DNA of 64,000 bases from Pseudomonas putida (GTDB lineage Bacteria > Pseudomonadota > Gammaproteobacteria > Pseudomonadales > Pseudomonadaceae). The translations under genes and the position numbers were made by a program. The notes under the pieces are model-generated. The model worked only from the letters and a program-made list of their open reading frames with translations. It ran no database searches and was not told where the DNA came from. Positions 24,290 to 32,889 of the stretch are shown in pieces. Numbering within the stretch: the stretch's first letter is position 1; every line of letters begins with the position of its first letter. The stretch covers positions 656,001 through 720,000 of the forward strand of contig NZ_CP109603.1 in the NCBI RefSeq assembly GCF_025905425.1. The letters run 5' to 3'.

Positions 24290-25597
24290 TCAGCGCAGTT
24301 TCTCAAGCATCTGGTAGTACCACATCCCCGCCGCCAGCAGCGGATTCCCCAGCAAGTCCCCCATCGGCACCCGCACGTGCTTGCACTGCGCAAAGGTGTC
24401 GAACTTCTCCAGTGTCCCGGTCAGCGCCTCGGCCATGATCTCGCCCATGATGTGGCTGGTGGCAATGCCGTGCCCGGAGTATCCCTGGCAGTACCAGACA
24501 TTGTCCGAGAGCTTGCCCAGTTGCGGGATGCGATTGACCACGATACCCATGGCGCAGCTCCACTGGAACTCGATCGGTACCCCTTTTAGCGCCGGGAAGG
24601 TACGTTCGATGCAAGGGCGCAGCTCACCTTCGATATCCCGTGAATCACGCCCGGAGTAGTTGGCGCCGCCGCCAAACAGCAAACGCTTGTCGGCGGTCAG
24701 GCGGTAATAGTCGAGGACAAAGCGGCAGTCGTACACGGCCAGGTCCTGCGGGTTGATCTGCTCGGCCAGCTCGCCCAGCGGTGCGGTGGTGACGATGCCC
24801 CCCATGGCCGGGAAGATCTTGCCCTTGAGCTTGCGCTGCTCCAGCTTGTGGTAAACATCGCCGGCCAGCATCACCTGGCGGGCTTCAATCCGCCCCTGGG
24901 CTGTCACGACCGCCGGGCGCGGGCCGTGGACGATGTCCAGCACTTCTGAGTTCTCGAAGATCAGTGCCCCCAGACTGTGGGCGGCACGCGCCTCGCCCAG
25001 GCACAGGTTGAGCGGGTGCAGGTGCAGGTTGCGACGGTTTTTCAGAGCGCCCAGGTACAGCGGGCTCTGCAGGTGCCGGGCAATGGCGCGGCTGTCGAGC
25101 ATCTCGACCTGGTCACCCATGCCGCGCCGCTGGGCCTCAGCCTCGAAGCCCCGCAGCTCGTTCAGGTGCGAGGGCTTCATCGCCGCATGCAGGTGGCCGC
25201 GCTTGAGGTCGCAGTCGATGCCGTAGCGTGCCACCCGTTGCTCGATGATCTGGTGCCCACGCCAGCGCAGGTGCCAGATGAAATCATCCACCTCACTGCC
25301 CAGGCGATCGCGCATCTGTGTGCGCATGGCTTCATCACCGGACAGGCTGCCGGTCACCTGCCCGCCATTGCGCCCGCTGGCGCCCCAGCCGATGCGGTTG
25401 GTCTCGACGATGGCCACCTTGAGGCCGCGCTCGGCCAATTCCACTGCGGTGGCCACGCCGGTGAATCCACCGCCGATGATGGCCACGTCGACGTCCACGG
25501 TGCCCTTGAGGGTCGGGTACTGCGTGTGGTCATTGAGGGAGGCGCTGTAGTAGGACGGCGCACGTTGGGCCGGTCCCTTGTTCAATGCTGCGTTCAT
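24290..25597 (-). CDS. PuuB-like FAD-dependent gamma-glutamylputrescine oxidase
   Basis: 435 residues of the DAO fold. The FAD dinucleotide motif VDVAIIGGGFTGVATAVELA lies at residues 37-56, followed by GWGASGRNGGQVTGSLSGDE, the typical PuuB segment. Near the C-terminus VWYCQGYSGHGIATSHIMG is the second FAD-contact motif. These enzymes oxidise gamma-glutamylated polyamines to aldehydes in the pathway from putrescine to GABA. The gene lies 25 bp downstream of the gamma-glutamyl-polyamine synthetase-like gene and both are read in the same direction. The start is ATG 25597. Confidence 0.9.
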   Translation of the reverse strand: MNAALNKGPAQRAPSYYSASLNDHTQYPTLKGTVDVDVAIIGGGFTGVATAVELAERGLKVAIVETNRIGWGASGRNGGQVTGSLSGDEAMRTQMRDRLGSEVDDFIWHLRWRGHQIIEQRVARYGIDCDLKRGHLHAAMKPSHLNELRGFEAEAQRRGMGDQVEMLDSRAIARHLQSPLYLGALKNRRNLHLHPLNLCLGEARAAHSLGALIFENSEVLDIVHGPRPAVVTAQGRIEARQVMLAGDVYHKLEQRKLKGKIFPAMGGIVTTAPLGELAEQINPQDLAVYDCRFVLDYYRLTADKRLLFGGGANYSGRDSRDIEGELRPCIERTFPALKGVPIEFQWSCAMGIVVNRIPQLGKLSDNVWYCQGYSGHGIATSHIMGEIMAEALTGTLEKFDTFAQCKHVRVPMGDLLGNPLLAAGMWYYQMLEKLR

Positions 25598-25622
25598 GGG
25601 TGTTCCTTGTAATGAATGGGGC

Positions 25623-26987
25623 TCAGGCCTGGTGCAGGTACCAGCGCCAGTCCTGTTCGCTGACTTCGGCCATGAACTGGCGGTACTCGGCGCGCTTGAC
25701 CTTCAGGTACACCCCGAGGAAGTCCTCGCCCAGTGCTTCCCGGGCCCAGTCCGAATGCTGCAAGGCATCCAGGGCGGTCAGCCAGTCGGTGGGCAGGTGC
25801 TCGGTGGCCTGGGCGTAGCCGTTGCCCTCGACGGGGGCGCCGGGGTCCAGCTGTTCACGAATGCCGCGGTGGCTGGCAGCGAGGATGGCCGCGGCGGCCA
25901 GGTACGGGTTGGCATCGGCACCGCAGATGCGATGCTCGACGTGCCGGCTGTTGGCCGGGCCGCCCGGTACCCGCAGGCTGACCGTGCGGTTGTCGACGCC
26001 CCAGGTGGGCGCAAGCGGCGCGTAGCTGTTGGCCTGGAAGCGGCGGAACGAGTTGGCATTGGGGCAAAACAGCAGCAGCGAATCGCGCAGGTGGCGCAGC
26101 ATGCCGGCCACCGCTTGGCGCAGCAACGGCGTACCGGCTTTGTCCTCGCTGGCGAACAGGTTGTTGCCGGCGCTGTCGGCCAGGCTCAGGTGCATGTGCA
26201 TGCCGGTGCCGGCCAGTTGTGCAAACGGTTTGGCCATGAAGCAGGCCTGCATGCCATGGGCATGGGCCACGCCTTTGACCAGGCGCTTGTAGCGCACGGC
26301 TTGGTCCATGGCCGCCAGCGCATCGCCGTGCTCAAGGGTGATTTCCACCTGGCCGGGTGCGTACTCGGAGATCGCCGTGCGGGCCGGAATGCCCTGGGCC
26401 TTGCAGGCGGCGTAGAGGTCGGCGAGAAACGGCTCGATCTGTTCCAGCTCACGCAGGCCATATACCTGAGTGCTGCGCGGGCGACCGCCGTCGTTGTCCA
26501 GGGCCGGCTGCGGGCGGCCCTGTGCATCGCGTTTCTGGTCGAGCAGGTAAAACTCCAGTTCGCACGCCATCACCGGGTGGTAGCCGTCGGCCTTGAGCGC
26601 ATCGATGGTGCGCAGCAGTACATGGCGGGGGTCGGCGATGCTGGCCGGCAAGCCTTCGCTGGGGTGCATGCTGACCTGTACCGCTGCCGTCGGTATGCGC
26701 CGCCAGGGCAGGCGTACCAGGCTGCCCTCCAGCGGGTAGGCGCGGCAGTCGATGTCGCCAACATCCCAGACCAGGCCTGAGTTTTCGACGTCATCGCCAT
26801 TGAGGGTCAGGCCGAGGATGGTGCTGGGCAGCGGCCGCCCGGTCTGGTAGACCGCCAGCAGTTCCTCGCGGTGCAGCAGCTTGCCGCGCGCAACGCCGTT
26901 GGCGTCGAGGATGAACAGTTCGACCAGCTCGATATCGGGGTTGTCGGCCAGAAATCGGCTGGCCTGCTCTACGGGTGCAAAATGCAT
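25623..26987 (-). CDS. Glutamine synthetase family gamma-glutamylpolyamine synthetase
   Basis: 454 residues from ATG 26987 (MHFAPVEQASRFLADNPDIE); a GTG five codons upstream is possible. The glutamine synthetase fold is shown by LVELFILDANGVARGKLL in the beta-grasp domain, the metal-binding CELEFYLLDQ, QVEITLEHGDALAAMDQ, the GTGMHMHLSL loop, and NSFRRFQANSYAPLAPTW. Relatives (PuuA, PauA) ligate glutamate to putrescine, cadaverine or other amines. Pairing with a PuuB-like oxidase supports polyamine catabolism over nitrogen assimilation. The exact amine is not predictable, since P. putida has several paralogues. Confidence 0.9.
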   Translation of the reverse strand: MHFAPVEQASRFLADNPDIELVELFILDANGVARGKLLHREELLAVYQTGRPLPSTILGLTLNGDDVENSGLVWDVGDIDCRAYPLEGSLVRLPWRRIPTAAVQVSMHPSEGLPASIADPRHVLLRTIDALKADGYHPVMACELEFYLLDQKRDAQGRPQPALDNDGGRPRSTQVYGLRELEQIEPFLADLYAACKAQGIPARTAISEYAPGQVEITLEHGDALAAMDQAVRYKRLVKGVAHAHGMQACFMAKPFAQLAGTGMHMHLSLADSAGNNLFASEDKAGTPLLRQAVAGMLRHLRDSLLLFCPNANSFRRFQANSYAPLAPTWGVDNRTVSLRVPGGPANSRHVEHRICGADANPYLAAAAILAASHRGIREQLDPGAPVEGNGYAQATEHLPTDWLTALDALQHSDWAREALGEDFLGVYLKVKRAEYRQFMAEVSEQDWRWYLHQA

Positions 26988-27072
26988 GATGAATTCGCTC
27001 ACGGGCGCACAGGGCCACCGCGCATGCAGGCGGCCCAGTTGAGTCAAACGGCCAGACGGTGGCCGGGTTTGG

Positions 27073-27237
27073 TCACAATGGCGTGAGCGAAGTGTCCGGT
27101 GGGCGCGCGTGGCGGCAGTGCCACAAGGCCCAGAAGGCGAGGATGATGTGGACCAGCGGATTTTCCCCAGCACGGCTCCGGGCCTTCGGTAGCGAAGGGC
27201 GGGACGACGGTGGGGCAATAGGCTGGGCGGGAGTCAT
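27073..27237 (-). CDS. Possible small membrane protein or leader peptide
   Basis: A 54-codon ORF from ATG 27237 (MTPAQPIAPPSSRPSLPKAR), with a P- and S-rich head and one short hydrophobic segment (PLVHIILAFWALWHC). The second half uses strongly GC-ending codons like nearby genes, which argues for coding. The ribosome site is poor: AAAGG lies only one base before ATG. It ends 85 bp before the gamma-glutamylpolyamine synthetase start, in the same direction. It could be co-transcribed with it or be spurious. Not recognised. Confidence 0.33.
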   Translation of the reverse strand: MTPAQPIAPPSSRPSLPKARSRAGENPLVHIILAFWALWHCRHARPPDTSLTPL

Positions 27238-27333
27238 GCCTTTGATACTCACATGCGGCGTAAGGTTGATTAAAGCAGTGAATGGCAACCTTTACATCAG
27301 GCTTCACTAAACATTGTGCGCTTGCCTGATCGT

Positions 27334-27377
27334 TGTAGGAGAGGCCTTGGGTCGCGAAAGGGCTGCACGGCAGCCCC
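27334..27377. repeat. REP-related repeat
   Basis: TGTAGGAGAGGCCTTGGGTC, followed by GCGAAAGGGCTGCACGGCAG and CCCC, matches a second intergenic repeat type common in P. putida (GTAGGAGCGGCCTTG...TCGCGAAAGGGCTGC). Confidence 0.55.
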
Positions 27378-27485
27378 CGCTTTGAATGCCGGGAATCAGC
27401 AGAGAACCCTCAAATCTGCGACAATCGCGCCTCTTCAAATGCCGATCATGAAAAAGCAGGCTCACCTGCATCACTAAAAAGCCCC

Positions 27486-30400
27486 ATGACAGACCAAGCC
27501 ATCGACCAGCTCCTGAAAAACCTCGACCACGCCATGATCGCCGATCGCCATCGTCTGCGCCGGCAACTGCATGAGCTGCGCAAACGCCCAGACGAAGCCA
27601 AGCTTGCCCAGTGGGTGGAAAAGGTTCAGGCCTCCTGCGCCCAGGTCACCGCGCGCCAGCAAAGCGTGCCGACCGTGCGCTATGACGATAGCCTGCCGAT
27701 TGCCGCCAAGCGTGACGAGATCAAAAAGGCGCTGGCCGAGCACCAGGTGCTGGTGATCGCCGGTGAGACCGGCTCGGGCAAGACCACGCAGTTGCCGAAG
27801 ATCTGCCTGGAACTGGGGCGCGGCAGCCATGGCCTGATCGCCCACACTCAGCCACGCCGGATCGCCGCGCGCAGCGTCGCCGCCCGTGTCGCCGAAGAGC
27901 TCGGCACGCCGCTTGGCGGGCTGGTTGGCTACCAGGTGCGGTTCGAGGACCAGAGTGATGCCAATACCCTGGTCAAACTGATGACCGACGGCATCCTGCT
28001 GGCCGAGACCCAGCACGACCGCTTCCTCGAACGCTACGACACGATCATCGTCGACGAAGCCCACGAGCGCAGCCTCAACATCGACTTCCTGCTCGGCTAC
28101 CTCAAGACCCTGCTGCACCGCCGTCCGGAGCTGAAGCTAATCATCACGTCGGCGACCATCGACCTTGAGCGTTTCTCCCAGCATTTCGATGGCGCACCGA
28201 TCATCGAAGTGTCGGGGCGCACCTTCCCGGTAGAAACCTGGTACCGCCCGCTGACCAGCGAGCAGGACGAGGAAGGCAACCAGATCGAGGAAGACCTCAC
28301 CGTCGATCAGGCGATCCTCGCCACGCTGGACGAGCTGGCGCAGCACGAGCGCAGCGAGGGCAAGGGGCCTGGCGATGTGCTGATCTTCCTGCCGGGCGAG
28401 CGGGAAATCCGCGATGCCGCCGAGATTTTGCGCAAGGCGCAACTGCGCCATACCGAGATTCTGCCGTTGTATGCGCGCCTGTCGCCCGCCGAGCAGCAGC
28501 GTATTTTCCAGTCGCACACCGGGCGCCGGGTGATCCTGGCCACCAACGTCGCCGAGACCTCGCTGACCGTGCCGGGCATTCGCTACGTGATCGACACCGG
28601 CACCGCCCGTATCAGCCGCTACAGCTACCGCGCCAAGGTCCAGCGCCTGCCGATCGAGGCGGTGTCGCAGGCCAGCGCCAACCAGCGTAAAGGCCGTTGC
28701 GGCCGGGTCGAGCCTGGCATCTGCGTGCGCCTGTACAGCGAAGAGGATTTCAACGGCCGGCCGGCGTTTACCGACCCGGAGATCCTGCGCACCAACCTCG
28801 CGGCAGTGATCCTGCAGATGCTGCACCTGCGCCTGGGTGCGATCGATGCCTTCCCGTTCATCGAGCCGCCGGATGGCAAGGCCATCAGCGACGGTTTCAA
28901 CCTGTTGCAGGAGCTCTCGGCGGTCAACCGCGAGAACCAGCTGACCCCGCTCGGCAGGCAGCTGGCGCGCTTGCCCATCGACCCACGGCTGGGCCGCATG
29001 CTGCTGGAAGGCGCCCGCCAAGGCAGCCTGCAGGAAGTGCTGATCGTCACCAGTGCCCTGTCGGTGCAGGACCCGCGCGAGCGGCCGCCGGAGCGCCAGC
29101 AGGCGGCCGACCAGGCGCATGCGCAGTGGAAGGACGTCGATTCCGACTTCGCCGCGCTGGTCAACCTGTGGCGTGGTTTCGAGGAGCAGCGCCAGGCATT
29201 GACCGCCAACCCGCTGCGCAACTGGTGCCGCAAGAACTTCCTGAATTACCTGCGCCTGCGCGAATGGCGCGATGCCCACCGCCAGCTGGCGTTGATCTGC
29301 CGTGAACTGCAGTTGGCGGTCAACAAGGAGCCGGCCGATTACCAGCGGATGCACAAGGCCATCCTCAGCGGCCTGCTCAGCCAGATCGGCCAGAAGACAG
29401 AAGAGGGCGATTACCAGGGTGCCCGTCAGCGGCGCTTCTGGGTCCACCCGTCCTCGGGGTTGGGCCGCAAGCGCCCACAGTGGGTCATGGCTGCGGAGTT
29501 GGTGGAGACCACCAAACTGTATGCGCGCATGGTCGCCAGGATCGAGCCCGACTGGATCGAGCCGCTGGCGACTCACCTGATCAAGAAGAACCACTTCGAG
29601 CCGCACTGGGAGAAAAAGCGCGGGCAAGTGGTGGCCTATGAACAGATCACGTTGTATGGGTTGATCCTGGTGGGCCGGCGCCCGGTGCACTTCGGCCCGA
29701 TCGACCCGGTGACATCGCGTGAGCTGTTCATCCGCGACGGGCTGGTGGGGGGCGAGATTCAGTCGCGGGCCAAGTGCCTGTCGGCCAACAAGCGCCTGCT
29801 CGAACAGCTCGACGAACTGGAGGCCAAGGCCCGCCGGCGCGACATCCTCGCCGATGAAGAGACCCTCTACGCCTTCTACGAAGCGCGCCTGCCCGAGGAC
29901 ATCCACCAGACCGCCACCTTCGATGCCTGGTACCGCATGACCAGCCAGAAGGACGCCAACTTGCTGATCATGCGCGAGGAAGACGTGCTGGCGCGCGAGG
30001 CCAGCGAAGTCACCGCGGCGCAGTACCCGGACAGCCTGCAGGTGGGGGACTTGCGCCTGTCGTTGACCTACCACTTCGAGCCGGGCCACCCCCGCGACGG
30101 TGTGACCGTGCGCGTACCGGCGCCACTGTTGCCGAGCCTGCCGGGCGAGCGCCTGGAGTGGCTGGTGCCGGGCCTGATCGAGGCCAAGTGCGTGGCGCTG
30201 GTGCGCAACCTGCCCAAGGCCCTGCGCAAGAATTTTGTGCCGGTGCCGGACTTCGTCAAAGCCTCGCTGGCGCGCATGACCTTTGGCCAGGGCGCGTTGC
30301 CCCAGGCACTGGGCCAGGAACTGCTGCGCATGACCGGTGCGCGTGTTTCCGACGAGGCTTGGGCAGAGTCTGTCAGCCTGGTCGAAGGCCACCTGCGGAT

Positions 30401-31391
30401 GAACATCGAAGTGGTCGATGGCCAGGGCAAGTTCCTCGGCGAGGGCCGCGACCTTGCCGAGCTGACCGCACGCTTCGCCGCTGCCAGCCAGGCCGCACTG
30501 GCCGTGCCACGCAGCGAGAACGCCGAACGACCGGTGCAGGCCAAGGCCTTCAGTGAAGTGGCGCAGAGCACCCAGCAGAAGATTGCCGGCCTGTCGATGA
30601 CCGTCTACCCAGCGTTGGTGGACGAAAACGGCACCGTGCGCGAAGGGCGTTTCTCGACCCAGGCCGAAGCTGAGTTCCAGCACCGCCGCGCCTTGCAGCG
30701 CCTGTTGCTGCAGCAGTTGGCGGAGCCTGCCAAATTCTTGCGGGGCAAGCTGCCCGGGCTGACCGAACTGGGCTTGCTGTACCGCGAACTGGGCCGTGTC
30801 GAGGCGCTGGTCGAAGACATTCTGCTGGCCAGCCTGGACAGCTGCATCCTGGAGGGCGAACACCCGCTGCCGCGCGATGGTGCAGCCTTGGCCGGGCTGG
30901 CCGAGCGCAAACGCGGCAGTTGGGCCGAGCATGCCGAGCGCCTGGCGCGCCAGACCCTGGAAGTGCTCAAGCTGTGGCACGGGCTGCAGAAGCGCTTCAA
31001 AGGCAAGATCGACCTGAGCCAGGCGGTGGCGCTGAACGACATCAAGCAACAGCTGGCCAACCTGGTGTACCCGGGCTTCGTTCGCGAGACCCCGGGTGCC
31101 TGGTTCAAGGAGCTGCCGCGTTACCTCAAGGCTGTGGAACTGCGGTTGGAGAAACTGGGCTCGCAGGTGCAGAAGGACCGTGTCTGGAGTGGCGAGCTGG
31201 CGAACCTCTGGGCCCAGTACAAGACGCGCGCCGACAAGCACGCCCAGGAGGGCAAGCGCGATGAGCAACTGACGCTGTACCGTTGGTTGCTGGAAGAATA
31301 TCGGGTGTCGTTGTTTGCTCAGCAGCTCGGGACCAAAGTGCCGATTTCGGACAAGCGCTTGAGCAAACAGTGGAGTCAGGTGGAAGGCTAA
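27486..31391 (+). CDS. hrpA: ATP-dependent RNA helicase HrpA
   Basis: 1301 residues, the full length of bacterial HrpA. The DEAH-box core is complete: Walker A GETGSGKTTQLPK (about residue 93), QPRRIAARSVAARVAEE, DEAHERSLNIDFLLG, TSATID, and motif VI SANQRKGRCGRVEPG. The HA2/OB region and the long HrpA-specific C-terminal domain (DUF3418) follow, ending in a helical section (LSKQWSQVEG). HrpA resolves stalled or colliding ribosomes and takes part in mRNA processing in enterobacteria. The start at ATG 27486 is weakly supported by sequence but agrees with family length. Its gene order near fadD1 is conserved in pseudomonads. Confidence 0.97.
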   Translation: MTDQAIDQLLKNLDHAMIADRHRLRRQLHELRKRPDEAKLAQWVEKVQASCAQVTARQQSVPTVRYDDSLPIAAKRDEIKKALAEHQVLVIAGETGSGKTTQLPKICLELGRGSHGLIAHTQPRRIAARSVAARVAEELGTPLGGLVGYQVRFEDQSDANTLVKLMTDGILLAETQHDRFLERYDTIIVDEAHERSLNIDFLLGYLKTLLHRRPELKLIITSATIDLERFSQHFDGAPIIEVSGRTFPVETWYRPLTSEQDEEGNQIEEDLTVDQAILATLDELAQHERSEGKGPGDVLIFLPGEREIRDAAEILRKAQLRHTEILPLYARLSPAEQQRIFQSHTGRRVILATNVAETSLTVPGIRYVIDTGTARISRYSYRAKVQRLPIEAVSQASANQRKGRCGRVEPGICVRLYSEEDFNGRPAFTDPEILRTNLAAVILQMLHLRLGAIDAFPFIEPPDGKAISDGFNLLQELSAVNRENQLTPLGRQLARLPIDPRLGRMLLEGARQGSLQEVLIVTSALSVQDPRERPPERQQAADQAHAQWKDVDSDFAALVNLWRGFEEQRQALTANPLRNWCRKNFLNYLRLREWRDAHRQLALICRELQLAVNKEPADYQRMHKAILSGLLSQIGQKTEEGDYQGARQRRFWVHPSSGLGRKRPQWVMAAELVETTKLYARMVARIEPDWIEPLATHLIKKNHFEPHWEKKRGQVVAYEQITLYGLILVGRRPVHFGPIDPVTSRELFIRDGLVGGEIQSRAKCLSANKRLLEQLDELEAKARRRDILADEETLYAFYEARLPEDIHQTATFDAWYRMTSQKDANLLIMREEDVLAREASEVTAAQYPDSLQVGDLRLSLTYHFEPGHPRDGVTVRVPAPLLPSLPGERLEWLVPGLIEAKCVALVRNLPKALRKNFVPVPDFVKASLARMTFGQGALPQALGQELLRMTGARVSDEAWAESVSLVEGHLRMNIEVVDGQGKFLGEGRDLAELTARFAAASQAALAVPRSENAERPVQAKAFSEVAQSTQQKIAGLSMTVYPALVDENGTVREGRFSTQAEAEFQHRRALQRLLLQQLAEPAKFLRGKLPGLTELGLLYRELGRVEALVEDILLASLDSCILEGEHPLPRDGAALAGLAERKRGSWAEHAERLARQTLEVLKLWHGLQKRFKGKIDLSQAVALNDIKQQLANLVYPGFVRETPGAWFKELPRYLKAVELRLEKLGSQVQKDRVWSGELANLWAQYKTRADKHAQEGKRDEQLTLYRWLLEEYRVSLFAQQLGTKVPISDKRLSKQWSQVEG

Positions 31392-31437
31392 ACTTCCTGA
31401 CTTGTGGCAATATTGGTGCAATTTGGGGCCGCGTTGC

Positions 31438-31470
31438 GGCCCTTCGCGGGCAAGCCCGCTCCCACAGGGA
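31438..31470. repeat. Single REP element
   Basis: CGGCCCTTCGCGGGCAAGCC, then CGCTCCCACAGGG: one REP copy, 46 bp after the hrpA stop. Confidence 0.8.
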
Positions 31471-31568
31471 GTGCAGCCCTCGCCCTTGAATTGGCACTAA
31501 GGTGCCATTGTCCAGTCATGTTTCCAGCCAACGCCCTGTGGCGATGGCCTTTGACCAGAGGAACGACC

Positions 31569-32690
31569 GTGCATAACGTCGTGATCAGCGGCACCGGCCT
31601 GTATACCCCGGCCCAGAGCATTTCCAACGAAGAACTGGTGGAGTCCTTCAATACCTGGTCGCAGCAGTTCAACCGCGACAACGCGGCTGCCATCGAGCGC
31701 GGTGAGGTCGAGGCAGCGCCGCTGTCCGATGCCGCGTTCATCGAAAAGGCCTCGGGCATCAAGAGCCGCTTTGTGCTGGACAAGGCCGGCATCCTCGACC
31801 CACAACGCATGAAGCCGCGTCTGCCAGAGCGCGCCAATGACGAGCCCTCGATTTTGTGCGAGATGGCGGTGGCCGCTGCCCGCCAGGCACTTGAACGTGC
31901 GGGCCGCACCGCCGCCGACGTCGATGGTGTGATCGTCGCCTGCTCCAACCTGCAGCGCCCGTATCCCGCCATTGCCATCGAAGTGCAAAACGCCTTGGGC
32001 ATCGAGGGCTTCGCCTTCGACATGAACGTGGCCTGCTCGTCAGCCACCTTTGGCATCCAGACCGCCGCCAACAGCGTGCAACTGGGCCAAGCGCGTTCGG
32101 TACTGATGGTCAACCCCGAGGTCTGCACCGGGCACCTGAACTTCCGCGACCGCGACAGCCACTTCATCTTCGGCGATGCCGCTACCGCCGTGCTGATCGA
32201 GCGTGCCGACCAGGCCACCTCCAAGCACCAGTTCGAAATTGTCAGCAGCAAGTTGTGGACCGGGTTCTCCAACAACATTCGTAACAACTTCGGCTTCCTC
32301 AACCGTGCGGCGGAGGAGGGTGAAGGTGCGGCGGACAAGTTGTTCATCCAGGAAGGCCGCAAGGTGTTCCGTGAAGTGTGCCCGAAGGTGGCTGAACTGA
32401 TCGGCGAGCACCTCGAAGCGAATGACCTGCAGCCGAGCGACGTCAAACGTTTCTGGTTGCACCAGGCCAACCTGAGCATGAACCACCTGATCGTCAAGAA
32501 GCTGCTGGGGCGTGAAGCGACCGAGGAAGAAGCACCGGTGATTCTGGACCGCTATGCCAACACCAGTTCGGCGGGGTCGGTGATTGCCTTCCACCTGTAT
32601 CAGGATGACCTGGCCGAGGGCTCGGTGGGTGTGTTGAGTTCGTTTGGTGCGGGGTATTCGGTGGGTAGCGTGATTTTGCGCAAGCGCTAG
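31569..32690 (+). CDS. Beta-ketoacyl-ACP synthase III family protein (PA3286-like)
   Basis: 373 residues starting at GTG 31569 with GAGGAA upstream; family similarity begins with HNVVISGTGLYTPA. The KAS III catalytic triad is intact: Cys156 in NVACSSAT, His298 in WLHQANLSMN and Asn331 in YANTSSAGS. It is longer than typical FabH and resembles the P. aeruginosa PA3286 enzyme. As I recall, that enzyme condenses medium-chain acyl-CoA from beta-oxidation with malonyl-ACP and so feeds it into fatty-acid synthesis. Proximity to the two fadD genes supports this role. Confidence 0.88.
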   Translation: MHNVVISGTGLYTPAQSISNEELVESFNTWSQQFNRDNAAAIERGEVEAAPLSDAAFIEKASGIKSRFVLDKAGILDPQRMKPRLPERANDEPSILCEMAVAAARQALERAGRTAADVDGVIVACSNLQRPYPAIAIEVQNALGIEGFAFDMNVACSSATFGIQTAANSVQLGQARSVLMVNPEVCTGHLNFRDRDSHFIFGDAATAVLIERADQATSKHQFEIVSSKLWTGFSNNIRNNFGFLNRAAEEGEGAADKLFIQEGRKVFREVCPKVAELIGEHLEANDLQPSDVKRFWLHQANLSMNHLIVKKLLGREATEEEAPVILDRYANTSSAGSVIAFHLYQDDLAEGSVGVLSSFGAGYSVGSVILRKR

Positions 32691-32707
32691 TTTTTGCAAG
32701 GGCTGTA

Positions 32708-32805
32708 CCGGCCTTTTCGCGGGCAAGCCCGCTCCCACAGGTGCATCACAGATGTCGAATACTGTGCTGCACCTGTGGGAGCGGGCTTGCCCGCGAAAAG
32801 GCCGG
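32708..32805. repeat. Inverted pair of REP elements
   Basis: Exact 38-nt inverted arms (32708-32745 and 32768-32805), spacer 22 nt, between convergent genes. Confidence 0.92.
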
Positions 32806-32889
32806 CGCATTTCTGGCAGGCAAAAAAAGGCAGGAAATACCGGATGGGGTCGGCATTTCCCGCCTTGAGTGAAGCGGTGAAGCGTTTGC

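Larger units (their letters stand above)
26988..27485. other. 498-bp region upstream of the polyamine genes and hrpA
   Basis: A divergent promoter region with no clear large gene. It contains a possible 54-codon minus-strand ORF (27073-27237) and a REP-related remnant (27334-27377). The AT-rich stretch at 27255-27320 probably holds the promoter of the polyamine pair. The hrpA promoter likely lies after 27378; I see no convincing hexamers. Confidence 0.5.

Noticed and set aside
28137..31421. Very long open frame on the minus strand opposite hrpA (over 1000 codons)
   Set aside because: It is the mirror of a high-GC gene: its codons are the reverse of hrpA and the composition is Q-, H- and A-rich without any domain. 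hrpA itself has all helicase motifs.
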